This document shows positions 8,459 through 16,334 of a stretch of 47,406 nt of DNA, piece after piece. The stretch is from JBJXHC01 sp046160825. Lineage in GTDB: Bacteria; Bacteroidota; Ignavibacteria; UBA10030; UBA6906. Every line of letters begins with the position of its first letter. Position 1 is the first letter of the stretch. Location of the stretch: NCBI GenBank assembly GCA_046160825.1, contig JBJXHC010000117.1:1-47406 (forward strand). The letters run 5' to 3'. The notes beneath the pieces are model-generated. The model was not told the DNA's origin and did not search any database. It saw nothing but the letters and a program-made list of their open reading frames with translations. The position numbers and the translations under genes were made by a program.

Positions 8459-10552
8459 TCAGTAAGTGAGCAACCGCTCGAGAGCGTTGAATACATCGGA
8501 CTCTTGGGGCAACATTGCGTTCTCAAGTTCCGGACCGTAGGGAACCGGTGTGTCCTTCGCTGCGACCCGTTGCACTGGCGCGTCAAGCCGTTCGAATACT
8601 TCCGCCCCGACAATCGCCGCGATTTCTGCTCCGAATCCCCCGGTCAATGTGTCTTCATGTACGATCAACACCTTACCCGTCTTGCGGACGGAAGTGAGAA
8701 TCGTATCTTTATCGAGAGGATTGAGCGTTCGCAAATCGATCACTTCAATACTCACGCCGTGTTTCTCTTCGATCTTCCTTGCAGCATCGAGTGAGCGCTG
8801 AACCAGCATTCCCCAGGTGATTATTGTAACGTCATCTCCTGCCTTCTTGATCTTGGCAAGACCAAAGGGAATCAAATAGTCGGCATCCGGTTCCGGCGCT
8901 GAAGCAAATCCCTGCCGGTACAATCCCTTGTGCTCACAGAAAATCACCGGGTCATGTTCGCGGCAAGCCGTCTTCAAGAGACTTTTTGCATCTGCGGCAT
9001 TGGAGGGATAGACTACCCTGACGCCGGGAATGTGTGTGAAGAATCCGTCAATAGACTGACTGTGATAGAGTCCGCCGTGGATGTAACCGCCGACGGCAAC
9101 ACGGACGACCATCGGACACGCCCAGTCGTTGTGGGAACGGAAGCGCAACATCGCCACTTCATCCCGCAATTGCATGAACGCCGGCCAGATATAATCACCA
9201 AATTGAATTTCCACCACGGGTTTATAATCGCCACGCACGGCAAGACCAAACGCCGTTCCGACAATACTCGCTTCGGCCAGCGGTGAATTGAAGACACGGT
9301 CACCGAATTTTGCAGTCAGGCCTTTGGTCGCGGTGAACACACCGCCCTTGTTTCCGGCAACATCCTCACCGTAAATCAGCATCTTCGGATTACGTTCCAT
9401 CTCTTCCACAAGAGCGTGATTGATCGCGTCAACCATCACGATGTTTGCACCGGAGTGTTCACGCTCGGCAAATCCGTTTACGGGAACGACGATGTCGGGG
9501 GAATAGACGAACTTCTCAAGGCCGTTAACATCAGGAAGCGGTTCCTTCTCTGCTTCTTCTGCCGCACTGTCAATTCTGTTTTGGATCTCTTCTTTGATCT
9601 TCGGGAAGTCATCCTTCTTCAATAGTCCACGCTCGACAAGAAACTGTTCGAACCGGGGAATCGGATCTCTCTTCAGATCTTCATCAAGTTCCTTGTGGTC
9701 CCTGTATTTCCGATGGTCATCCGATGAAGAATGCGGCAGCAGCCGGACAGTGTCAGCTTCAATTACGCTTGGGCCTTTTCCAGCGCGGGCCAACGCAACG
9801 GCTTCCTCGACGACGTCATACGTCGCCTTGAAATCGCATCCATCAACACGATAGCGGTTAAGCCCTTCGTATCCCTTTACCATTCCATACACTGACTCAC
9901 CTGCAAGCTGATCGCTAACCGGAACAGAGATTGCAAACTTGTTGTTCTGGATAAGAAAGATCACCGGGAAGCGACCACGGGCTGCCCAGTTCACTGCTTC
10001 ATGAAATTCACCTTCGCTCGTCGAACCTTCGCCGGAAGCAACGTACACCACCTCGTCTGTGCCATCCCGCATCGCACCCATTGCTGTACCAACCGCCTGC
10101 AAATATTGCGTGCCGGTCGGACTCGATTGTGCAACGATCCTCCACTTCTTGTGTCCATAGTGGAAAGGCATAGCGTAGCCGTTGCTGCTTGGCCCACCCT
10201 TGCGATGCAATGCCTCTAGCATGATGTCTTCAATCGTGTAGCCAAACTGAAGCGAGAATGCAAGATCACGATAGTAGGGATACGCCCAGTCATAGCCGGG
10301 CTTCATGGCAAGCGCGGTGGCTGTTTGCGCAACCTCGTGTCCGGAGCCACCGATGTGAAAGAAGCATTTCCCTTGCTTGAGCAGCACAAGGATTTTTTGA
10401 TCGATCAGTCGGGCGGTAACGCAGTTCTTATATGCGCCAACAATCTTCCCGCTATCCAATCCTGACGTGGAACCTCCTGGTGAAGCGGACCCTGATCCGC
10501 CGTTGATTCCTTTTTTCTGTGGGCTCGGCTTATGTGATTGTGTCGGACTCAC
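8459..10552 (-). CDS. Fused E1 alpha-beta 2-oxoacid dehydrogenase (branched-chain-like)
   Basis: A 697-residue single-chain E1. The alpha half (about residues 35-345) has the ThDP motif starting GEG (174-176, with Glu where GDG is usual) and ending NN (203-204). The beta half starts near residue 365 (ANIVMVDAINHAL) and has GEDVAGNKGGVFTATKGL and EDTLTGGFGAEIAAI. An N-terminal Ser/Gly/Pro-rich tail of about 30 residues has no domain. Fused E1 proteins of this type occur in the Bacteroidota group and are usually annotated as 2-oxoisovalerate dehydrogenase. Here it shares an operon, and presumably E2 and E3, with a second, two-subunit E1. Confidence 0.92.
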   Translation of the reverse strand: MSPTQSHKPSPQKKGINGGSGSASPGGSTSGLDSGKIVGAYKNCVTARLIDQKILVLLKQGKCFFHIGGSGHEVAQTATALAMKPGYDWAYPYYRDLAFSLQFGYTIEDIMLEALHRKGGPSSNGYAMPFHYGHKKWRIVAQSSPTGTQYLQAVGTAMGAMRDGTDEVVYVASGEGSTSEGEFHEAVNWAARGRFPVIFLIQNNKFAISVPVSDQLAGESVYGMVKGYEGLNRYRVDGCDFKATYDVVEEAVALARAGKGPSVIEADTVRLLPHSSSDDHRKYRDHKELDEDLKRDPIPRFEQFLVERGLLKKDDFPKIKEEIQNRIDSAAEEAEKEPLPDVNGLEKFVYSPDIVVPVNGFAEREHSGANIVMVDAINHALVEEMERNPKMLIYGEDVAGNKGGVFTATKGLTAKFGDRVFNSPLAEASIVGTAFGLAVRGDYKPVVEIQFGDYIWPAFMQLRDEVAMLRFRSHNDWACPMVVRVAVGGYIHGGLYHSQSIDGFFTHIPGVRVVYPSNAADAKSLLKTACREHDPVIFCEHKGLYRQGFASAPEPDADYLIPFGLAKIKKAGDDVTIITWGMLVQRSLDAARKIEEKHGVSIEVIDLRTLNPLDKDTILTSVRKTGKVLIVHEDTLTGGFGAEIAAIVGAEVFERLDAPVQRVAAKDTPVPYGPELENAMLPQESDVFNALERLLTY

Positions 10553-10567
10553 TCAGTATTCCTGAAA

Positions 10568-11284
10568 CTAGTGGTTGTGTGAATGATCTGGAACTTCAGC
10601 AAGCAATACCTCAGATGGCTCTTCGACAGTCTGCACTCCAAACACGTCTGCAAAATGATGAACAAGCGGAGGGATCACTTCATCCATCTCCACCTTCTTG
10701 TCGAGCACCGTTTCAAGCGATGTAACACCTTTTTCGAAAATGCCGCATGGAATAATTCTGTCAAAATAGGAAAGGTCGGTAGAAACATTCAGGGCAAAAC
10801 CATGCATTGTTACCCAACGGCTCGCCTTTACTCCGATAGCACAGATTTTCTCATTACCGACCCAAACGCCTGTGTATTCCGGAACGCGTTTTCCGTGAAC
10901 GCCAAACTCGCATAAAGTTCTGATGATCACTTCCTCCAGATCGCGCAGGTAACGGTGAAGATCAAGATAATAATCTTCGAGTCGGAGAATCGGATACCCA
11001 ACGAGCTGTCCCGGACCATGATAGGTGATATCTCCACCACGATCGTTATGGAAAACGGGGACTCCTTTGGAGTACAATTCATTCGCGGTTGCGAGCAGGT
11101 GGTTATCATCACCAGACTTGCCGATGGTATAGACATGATCGTGCTCGGTGAGCAGGAACGTGTCCGGGATTTCATTGGCAAGACGAAGACCGTACAAATG
11201 CCGCTGAAGATCCCAGCACTCCTTGTACTCTGTACGGCCAAGCGAACACACTTGAACGGTACGATATAGTCCGGCAGCTGTCAT
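10568..11284 (-). CDS. lipB: Lipoyl(octanoyl) transferase
   Basis: Transfers octanoyl from acyl carrier protein to the lipoyl-domain lysine of E2. Family motifs are clear: RGGDITYHGPGQLVGYP (residues 82-98), the catalytic lysine in GVKASRW (K153), and the thioester-forming cysteine in IIPCGI (C180). 238 residues, normal. Its ATG overlaps the lpdA TGA (bases 11282-11286), indicating translational coupling. The downstream fused E1 starts 15 bases after its stop. Confidence 0.96.
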   Translation of the reverse strand: MTAAGLYRTVQVCSLGRTEYKECWDLQRHLYGLRLANEIPDTFLLTEHDHVYTIGKSGDDNHLLATANELYSKGVPVFHNDRGGDITYHGPGQLVGYPILRLEDYYLDLHRYLRDLEEVIIRTLCEFGVHGKRVPEYTGVWVGNEKICAIGVKASRWVTMHGFALNVSTDLSYFDRIIPCGIFEKGVTSLETVLDKKVEMDEVIPPLVHHFADVFGVQTVEEPSEVLLAEVPDHSHNH

Positions 11285-12681
11285 CAGATATTAATCGCCT
11301 CGCCATACGCTGCGGCGGCCGCTTCCATCACGGCTTCGCTCAATGTCGGGTGTGCGTGAACGGTGTGGAAGATGTCCTTCCCTGTACACTCAAGCTTCTT
11401 TGCTATTGCCAACTCAGCAATCATCTCAGTTGCCTCCGAGCCCATGATGTGCGCTCCGAGGAGTTCGCCGTACTTTGCATCAAAGATCAGCTTTACCATT
11501 CCTTCAGTCTCACCAATGGCAACAGCCTTGCCCAGAGGCTTAAACGGAAACTTGCCGATCTTCAATTCATGGCCGGCCTCTTTTGCCTTCTCTTCCGTCA
11601 GGCCAACGCTGGCGATTTGCGGTTGGCAGTACGTACAACCGGGAATCATAGAGTAGTCAAGTGGTTGCGGATTGTGTCCGGCAATTGCTTCAATACAATG
11701 CAGTCCCTCTGCCGATGCGACGTGTGCGAGCCATGGAGCGCCAATCACATCACCGATTGCATACAGCCCGACGACATTTGTTTTATAGTCTTGATCAACA
11801 TTAATGTGACCACGCTCGACTGTCACACCAACAGTTTCCAGTCCGAATCCTTCGACATTCCCCTGCACACCGATTGCGATCAAAGCAACGTCGCCCTTCA
11901 GTTCCTTCTTCCCTTCCGGCGTGGTGACAACGACTGTCACATCGCTGGCGCCCGACTTGACGCTTTCCACTTTGGTCTGCGTGAGAATCTCAATCCCCTG
12001 TTTCTTAAAGCTCGTCTCCATTTGCTTGGTGAGTTCGCGGTCTTCAACGGGAAGGATCGTCGGCATCATTTCAACAACGGTGACTTTTGTACCGAGCGAA
12101 TTATAGAAATATGCGAACTCCATGCCTATGGCACCGGCACCGACCACGATCATTGACTTGGGCTGTTCGGGGAGCGTCATTGCCTCCGTGCTCGTGATAA
12201 TCCGCTTGCGGTCGATTGCTACGCCGGGAACGCTACGCGCCCGTGCTCCGGTAGCAATGATAATATGCTTGGCAACCACTTTCTCAGTCGGCTTACTCTC
12301 TGCCTTGACTTCGATCCCACCTTTACCGAGGAGGGTTCCATATCCCGGCATGTAATCGATCTTGTTCTTCTTCATGAGGTATTCCACACCCTTGGAGATC
12401 CGATCGGCTACACCACGACTGCGCTTGATGATCTTGGAGAAATCGAATTGCAGGTTCTCGTATGTAATTCCCCACTCTTCCGCCTTCTTAAACGCGTTGA
12501 GCAACTCGGCATTCTTGAGCAGGGCTTTGCTCGGAATGCAGCCCCAGTTCAGGCAGATTCCGCCAAGACGGTCGCGTTCAATGATCCCTGTTTTCATTCC
12601 AAGCTGGGCGGCACGGATTGCTGCTGTGTACCCGCCTGGGCCACCGCCCAATACAACTACATCAAAGTTCTTTTCAGCCAT
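11284..12681 (-). CDS. lpdA: Dihydrolipoyl dehydrogenase (E3)
   Basis: FAD enzyme that reoxidises dihydrolipoyl groups of E2 with NAD+. 465 residues. The N-terminal FAD-binding GGGPGGYTAA (residues 12-21), the redox-active disulfide GGICLNWGCIPSK (C43, C48), the NAD-binding GAGAIGMEFA near 180, the second FAD motif AIGDVIGAPWLAH, and the C-terminal active-site HAHPTLSEA (H444) are all visible. It is the first gene of the lipoyl operon, with RBS GAGGAA and a leader of about 200 bases. Confidence 0.97.
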   Translation of the reverse strand: MAEKNFDVVVLGGGPGGYTAAIRAAQLGMKTGIIERDRLGGICLNWGCIPSKALLKNAELLNAFKKAEEWGITYENLQFDFSKIIKRSRGVADRISKGVEYLMKKNKIDYMPGYGTLLGKGGIEVKAESKPTEKVVAKHIIIATGARARSVPGVAIDRKRIITSTEAMTLPEQPKSMIVVGAGAIGMEFAYFYNSLGTKVTVVEMMPTILPVEDRELTKQMETSFKKQGIEILTQTKVESVKSGASDVTVVVTTPEGKKELKGDVALIAIGVQGNVEGFGLETVGVTVERGHINVDQDYKTNVVGLYAIGDVIGAPWLAHVASAEGLHCIEAIAGHNPQPLDYSMIPGCTYCQPQIASVGLTEEKAKEAGHELKIGKFPFKPLGKAVAIGETEGMVKLIFDAKYGELLGAHIMGSEATEMIAELAIAKKLECTGKDIFHTVHAHPTLSEAVMEAAAAAYGEAINI

Positions 12682-12885
12682 GTATTCCTCGTTTGTAACA
12701 ACAAAAAAGGGAACAGCAAATTCCCCTTTGATTCAGGGCGTGTTCACCCTCAACAATGAAGTCCAAAATTCCCTTGATGAACGACTCCGGTCCTTAATTC
12801 TGATAAGCGCGATGTGACAGAAGGGCTTGAACAGGACAAGGAGGTTGAGTTTGGCAAGCGAGTTCGCTCTGTGGGAACAAAATTC
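12682..12885 (-). promoter_or_regulatory. Long lpdA operon leader with terminator-like hairpin
   Basis: From the predicted start site near 12885 to the lpdA ATG is about 200 untranslated bases. Near its 3' end an inverted repeat (AAAGGGGAA at 12730-12722 with TTCCCTTT at 12712-12705, one bulged G) runs directly into TTTTTT on the minus strand, about 20 bases before the lpdA ribosome site. A small hairpin (AGGGTGAACACGCCCT, 12750-12735) precedes it. This arrangement resembles a transcription attenuator. I recognise no known riboswitch, and the alternative is a terminator for a short upstream transcript. Confidence 0.4.
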
Positions 12886-12891
12886 AGGAAA

Positions 12892-12920
12892 AATATACTC
12901 AAACACCCTTTGAAAGTCAA
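12892..12920 (-). promoter_or_regulatory. Sigma70-like promoter for the lpdA operon
   Basis: Minus-strand TTGACT (12920-12915) and TATATT (12897-12892) with exactly 17 bases between them. It is the best match to consensus in the 335-base gap on this strand and points toward lpdA, whose start is 210 bases away. Confidence 0.7.
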
Positions 12921-12964
12921 CCAATCCGATCGGGGCAAACATGCTTATGAAATACGAAGTTACA

Positions 12965-12993
12965 TTGATTTTAGAAACCAATTTAAGTATACT
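12965..12993 (+). promoter_or_regulatory. Sigma70-like promoter for smpB
   Basis: TTGATT (12965-12970) and TATACT (12988-12993) with a 17-base spacer. The predicted start near 13000 leaves a short leader of about 17 bases before the smpB ATG. Confidence 0.75.
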
Positions 12994-13016
12994 ATGCACA
13001 AAAAATTGATACCGAG

Positions 13017-13481
13017 ATGACGGGACGTGAAGAGGACAACGACAAGCTCGTCACCACCAACCGCAAAGCCCGACATGACTATACTGTTCTCGACACTTTC
13101 GAGGCAGGCATCGTCCTGACAGGGACGGAAGTGAAATCCTTGCGCCAGGGAAAGGCAACCCTCACCGATGGTTATGCGCAGATAAAGAATGGCGAGGTCT
13201 GGCTCATTGGCATGCACATCAGTCCGTACGAACAAGGAAGCTACGCGAACGTTGACCCAATCCGCACGCGGAAACTCCTGCTCCACAAAAAGGAAATCGT
13301 CAAACTCATTGTGAAAACGCAACAAAAGGGATTGACGTTGGTCCCCCTCAAGGTGTATTTCAAGAGCAATAAAGCAAAGATCCTGCTTGGTCTGGCGCAG
13401 GGGAAGAAAGACTACGACAAACGTCACGACATCGCGAAGCGCGAAGTCGAGCGACAACTCAAACGACAGTATGCAAGGTAG
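13017..13481 (+). CDS. smpB: SsrA-binding protein SmpB
   Basis: Binds tmRNA and brings it to stalled ribosomes for trans-translation. 154 residues, typical length. Motifs: NRKARHDYTVLDTFEAGIVLTGTEVKSLRQGKATL (residues 18-52; the AGIxLxGTEVKSLR core is diagnostic) and a C-terminal basic tail with GKKDYDKRHDIAKRE that becomes helical in the ribosome mRNA channel. The upstream ribosome site is weak (GAG). tyrS follows 9 bases after the stop. Confidence 0.97.
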   Translation: MTGREEDNDKLVTTNRKARHDYTVLDTFEAGIVLTGTEVKSLRQGKATLTDGYAQIKNGEVWLIGMHISPYEQGSYANVDPIRTRKLLLHKKEIVKLIVKTQQKGLTLVPLKVYFKSNKAKILLGLAQGKKDYDKRHDIAKREVERQLKRQYAR

Positions 13482-13490
13482 CAGAGCGAA

Positions 13491-14708
13491 TTGTTCCCAC
13501 CGCTAAACGAGCAGATGGATGTTATCCGACGAGGCGTGGCCGAGATTATCCCGGAGGATGACCTTGTCCGTAAGATCGAACATTCAATCAAAACACAAAA
13601 ATCGCTGAATGTAAAACTCGGATGCGATCCGAGCAGACCGGACCTTCATATTGGACACTCTGTTGTTCTCCGAAAGCTCCGCCAATTCCAGGATCTTGGC
13701 CACCAAGCCACACTGATTGTCGGCGATTTCACCGGAATGATCGGAGATCCGTCGGGACGAAGCAAGACGCGACCGCCACTGACGATTGAAGAAACGCGCA
13801 AAAATGGTCAGAGCTACTTTGAGCAGGCAACCAAAATTCTCTCCTCGAAGAAAATTCAAATGTTGTACAACTCCGAGTGGCTCGGCAAGATGACATTCGC
13901 TGATGTGATCATGCTGGGGAGCCGGTACACCGTTGCCCGGATGCTTGAGCGAGACGACTTTGAGAAGCGCTACGGGGCCGGTGAGCCGATCAGCATTCAT
14001 GAATTACTCTACCCCCTTGCCCAGGCAATGGATTCCGTGGCGATCCAGTCCGACATTGAGCTTGGAGGAACTGATCAGAAATTCAATCTGCTTGTGGGGC
14101 GCGATATTCAGCGGGAGTATAAGCTGAATCCCCAAATCATTATCACGCTTCCTATACTTCCGGGAACGGATGGTGTTGAGAAGATGAGCAAGTCACTGGA
14201 CAACTACATCGGCATCAACGAATCGCCCCGGCAAATTTACGGGAAGACCCTTTCGGTACCCGACAATCTCATTCATCAGTATTTTGCGCTCGCAACCGAC
14301 GTACCTGCCCGTGAGCTTGCCGAAATCAAGGGGCAGTTGGAATCGAACAACATAAACCCGCGAGACATAAAGCGACGCCTTGCCCGCGAGTTGGTAAAGA
14401 TCTATCATGATGCGGAAGCGGCCCAAACAGCCGAGGAGGAGTTCGACCGCATATTTGTCAAGAAGGATTTACCGGACGAAATCCCGGAGATGAGTATCAC
14501 TCCGGAAAACGGAAAGGTCGGTATCATCCGTTTGCTCACCGAGACGAAACTCGCTGGTTCCAACAGCGATGCGCGACGTGTGATTGAGCAAGGCGGTGTT
14601 AGCGTGGATGGTCGCCGGATCGCCGATCAGAACGAACTGATTGAAATACAAAACGGCGTGGTACTGAAAGTGGGAAAAAGACGCTTTGTAAAGGTCATTC
14701 AAGCATAA
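13491..14708 (+). CDS. tyrS: Tyrosyl-tRNA synthetase
   Basis: Charges tRNA-Tyr. Class I signature HIGHS at residues 53-57 and KMSKS near 231-235 flank the Rossmann catalytic domain. The C-terminal S4 RNA-binding domain (about residues 345-405, SDARRVIEQGGVSVDGRRI) is present. The 405-residue length suits the non-E. coli-type bacterial TyrRS. I give the TTG at 13491 as start because it follows smpB directly. The ATG at 13515 (MDVIRRGVAEI, closer to the family N-terminus) is an equally good alternative that removes eight residues. Confidence 0.95.
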   Translation: MFPPLNEQMDVIRRGVAEIIPEDDLVRKIEHSIKTQKSLNVKLGCDPSRPDLHIGHSVVLRKLRQFQDLGHQATLIVGDFTGMIGDPSGRSKTRPPLTIEETRKNGQSYFEQATKILSSKKIQMLYNSEWLGKMTFADVIMLGSRYTVARMLERDDFEKRYGAGEPISIHELLYPLAQAMDSVAIQSDIELGGTDQKFNLLVGRDIQREYKLNPQIIITLPILPGTDGVEKMSKSLDNYIGINESPRQIYGKTLSVPDNLIHQYFALATDVPARELAEIKGQLESNNINPRDIKRRLARELVKIYHDAEAAQTAEEEFDRIFVKKDLPDEIPEMSITPENGKVGIIRLLTETKLAGSNSDARRVIEQGGVSVDGRRIADQNELIEIQNGVVLKVGKRRFVKVIQA

Positions 14709-14742
14709 CCTTCATCAACACACACTTACGGAGATCACAACA

Positions 14743-15288
14743 TTGTACGTCCCGGGGAAAATGTTCTTCACGAAAGGAGTGGGTCGCCATAAAGACTACC
14801 TACAGTCATTTGAACTCGCACTCCGTGACGCAAAAATCGAGAAGTGTAACCTCGTGACCGTCTCAAGTATTTATCCTCCCGGGTGCAAGCGCATTTCGGC
14901 GGACGAGGGTCTCAAGTTCCTTCAGCCCGGTCAAATTACGTTCGCGGTGATGGCAAGGAACGCAACCAACGAGCCCAACAGGTTGATCGCAGCTTCCATC
15001 GGCGTGGCCACCCCGGCAGATGCAACACAGTATGGATATCTTTCGGAACATCATCCCTTTGGCGAAACGGACGAGAAGGCTGGTGAGTACGCGGAGGACC
15101 TTGCAGCAACGATGCTTGCGACAACTCTCGGGGTGGAATTCGATCCGAGCATTGCATGGGATGAGCGAGAGAAACTGTTCAAGATGAGCGGCAAGATCGT
15201 CAAGACCTACAATGTCACGCAGTCTGCTGAAGGCCACAAGGATGGGATCTGGACGACGGTGATTGCCTCAGCGATCCTCCTTCCGTAA
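14743..15288 (+). CDS. pdaD: Pyruvoyl-dependent arginine decarboxylase proenzyme
   Basis: Decarboxylates arginine to agmatine for polyamine synthesis. The proenzyme self-cleaves at a Ser-Ser pair to give a pyruvoyl group. The family signature VTVSSIYPPGCK places the cleavage between Ser41 and Ser42. Other conserved parts are the N-terminal FFTKGVGRHKDYLQSFELALRDA, the ANEPN-like ATNEPNRLIAASIG segment and the ATMLATTLG helix. 181 residues. The start is TTG at 14743, supported by GGAGA eight bases upstream. It follows tyrS by 34 bases and is closed by a strong terminator. The family is common in archaea and Chlorobi-type bacteria. Confidence 0.93.
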   Translation: MYVPGKMFFTKGVGRHKDYLQSFELALRDAKIEKCNLVTVSSIYPPGCKRISADEGLKFLQPGQITFAVMARNATNEPNRLIAASIGVATPADATQYGYLSEHHPFGETDEKAGEYAEDLAATMLATTLGVEFDPSIAWDEREKLFKMSGKIVKTYNVTQSAEGHKDGIWTTVIASAILLP

Positions 15289-15310
15289 GACCGGAACACA
15301 GGAAAATAGA

Positions 15311-15344
15311 AACGCCCGGCGGATGTACCGCCGGGCGTTTTTTT
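15311..15344 (+). terminator. Strong rho-independent terminator after pdaD
   Basis: A perfect 12-bp stem (15311-15322 with 15328-15339, AACGCCCGGCGG) with a 5-base loop is followed by seven T residues. It ends the smpB-tyrS-pdaD transcript. The opposite strand lacks a good T-run after the stem. Confidence 0.95.
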
Positions 15345-15363
15345 GTGTTGAGGTTCTTATCGT

Positions 15364-16104
15364 TTAATTCAGACTCGTCCGATAATCGTCGTAATATTCC
15401 ATAACCTTGTCCACGTAGGTAACAGTCTGGCGGGAATTCCCGAACCAGCCGGCACGTGGCTTTTCCTGATTCCAGACATTCTTATGAAGTGTGTAGTACC
15501 TCTTTGAAAGCAGGGGTAGTGCATCCTTCACAGATTGCCATTCGGATGGATTGTCGTGGAAGTATGCTGCAAGTTCCTGGGCATCGTACACACGACCGAT
15601 TCCGGCATTGTAGGCCGCGAGTGTGAGCCGAATCCGGTCAGATTCTTCAGCTCCCTCGAAAAGGTCATAAAGCTTCCTCAGGTAGTATATTCCCCCGCGG
15701 ATGTTATTCATAGGGTGGGACATGTCTTCAATGGCGAGCACACGACCAACCTCTTCGCTGGTTGTGGGCATTATCTGCATCAGTCCTGACGCACCCTTAT
15801 GGCTTTGAGCCGCCTCAGCGAACTTTGACTCTTGCTTCATAACAGCCAGAATGAGCCGCCAATCAAAACCGTAAGTCTTCGAATAGCCCTTTATGGTGGA
15901 ACCGTAGCTTTCAAGGATGTTTCTTGTAGCGGGGTCAATGGATGAATTTCTGGAGTATCCCTGGGAGGAACCTTGGCCCAGACTGCCGGATGATTCGGAA
16001 GACAGGTTCAGATTATTCTTCTTGATAAGACTTTCTTCAGGTGGCGTACAACCAACAAGCACTGCAAGAGCAACAAACACAATCATTTGTCTTGCCTTTT
16101 CCAT
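15364..16104 (-). CDS. Lipoprotein lytic transglycosylase (SLT/MltC-like)
   Basis: Predicted to cleave peptidoglycan to 1,6-anhydro-muropeptides. The N-terminus is a lipoprotein signal (LAVLVGC, lipid cysteine C19). A Ser-rich linker follows, then an SLT domain from about residue 70: WRLILAVMKQESKF with catalytic Glu92, GLMQIMP (107-113), and the NIRGGIYYLRKL and LAAYNAG motifs. 246 residues. It is transcribed alone from a near-consensus promoter about 140-170 bases upstream. Which named transglycosylase it corresponds to is uncertain. Confidence 0.92.
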   Translation of the reverse strand: MEKARQMIVFVALAVLVGCTPPEESLIKKNNLNLSSESSGSLGQGSSQGYSRNSSIDPATRNILESYGSTIKGYSKTYGFDWRLILAVMKQESKFAEAAQSHKGASGLMQIMPTTSEEVGRVLAIEDMSHPMNNIRGGIYYLRKLYDLFEGAEESDRIRLTLAAYNAGIGRVYDAQELAAYFHDNPSEWQSVKDALPLLSKRYYTLHKNVWNQEKPRAGWFGNSRQTVTYVDKVMEYYDDYRTSLN

Positions 16105-16334
16105 TCAAACCTCACTTTTGTCCGACATCTGTGAACTCGTGAGTTAGTGGGGGACAACTCCGAGAATGGTTTCAAAGAACCGGCTATCTCCGTAACCTAT
16201 TGATTTGCAGATGACTACGGGATTCACCACAGAAACCGATGAAAAGATACGCCTAACCCATTCAAATGTCAAGCTGATTTTCTTGAGGTTTGACTCGGGT
16301 CACTTTGACCAAACTCAGCTCTTGACATGCCGGA
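16105..16334. other. Promoter region of the transglycosylase gene with a small inverted repeat
   Basis: 230 bases between the transglycosylase start and the rpiB-like stop. It carries the promoter listed separately, a leader of about 130 bases, and GGTCActtTGACC (5-bp arms with a 3-base spacer) near 16297-16310, just upstream of the -35 box on the minus strand. This position would suit an activator or operator site, but the repeat is short. Confidence 0.35.
16244..16272 (-). promoter_or_regulatory. Near-consensus sigma70-like promoter for the lytic transglycosylase
   Basis: Minus-strand TTGACA (16272-16267, perfect consensus) and TATCTT (16249-16244) with exactly 17 bases between. It faces the transglycosylase gene starting at 16104. 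Confidence 0.8.

Larger units (their letters stand above)
12682..13016. other. Divergent intergenic region lpdA / smpB
   Basis: 335 bases without a convincing gene. It holds two outward-facing sigma70-like promoters (minus 12892-12920, plus 12965-12993) and the long lpdA leader. An open frame on the minus strand (12733-12999) would span the promoter and has no recognisable product, so I treat the region as non-coding. A tmRNA gene might have been expected next to smpB, but I see none. Confidence 0.6.

Noticed and set aside
8440..8613. N-terminal extension of E1 alpha
   Set aside because: It overlaps the 3' end of the fused E1 gene and lacks similarity to E1 alpha. The ATG at 8439 gives the expected length and N-terminus.
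12733..12999. 88-residue minus-strand open frame upstream of lpdA
   Set aside because: It covers the predicted lpdA promoter and leader, has no ribosome site, and its translation shows no recognisable domain.
12682..13016. tmRNA (ssrA) gene next to smpB
   Set aside because: No tRNA-Ala-like acceptor ends or tag reading frame are visible, and the gap is largely taken up by promoters and leader.
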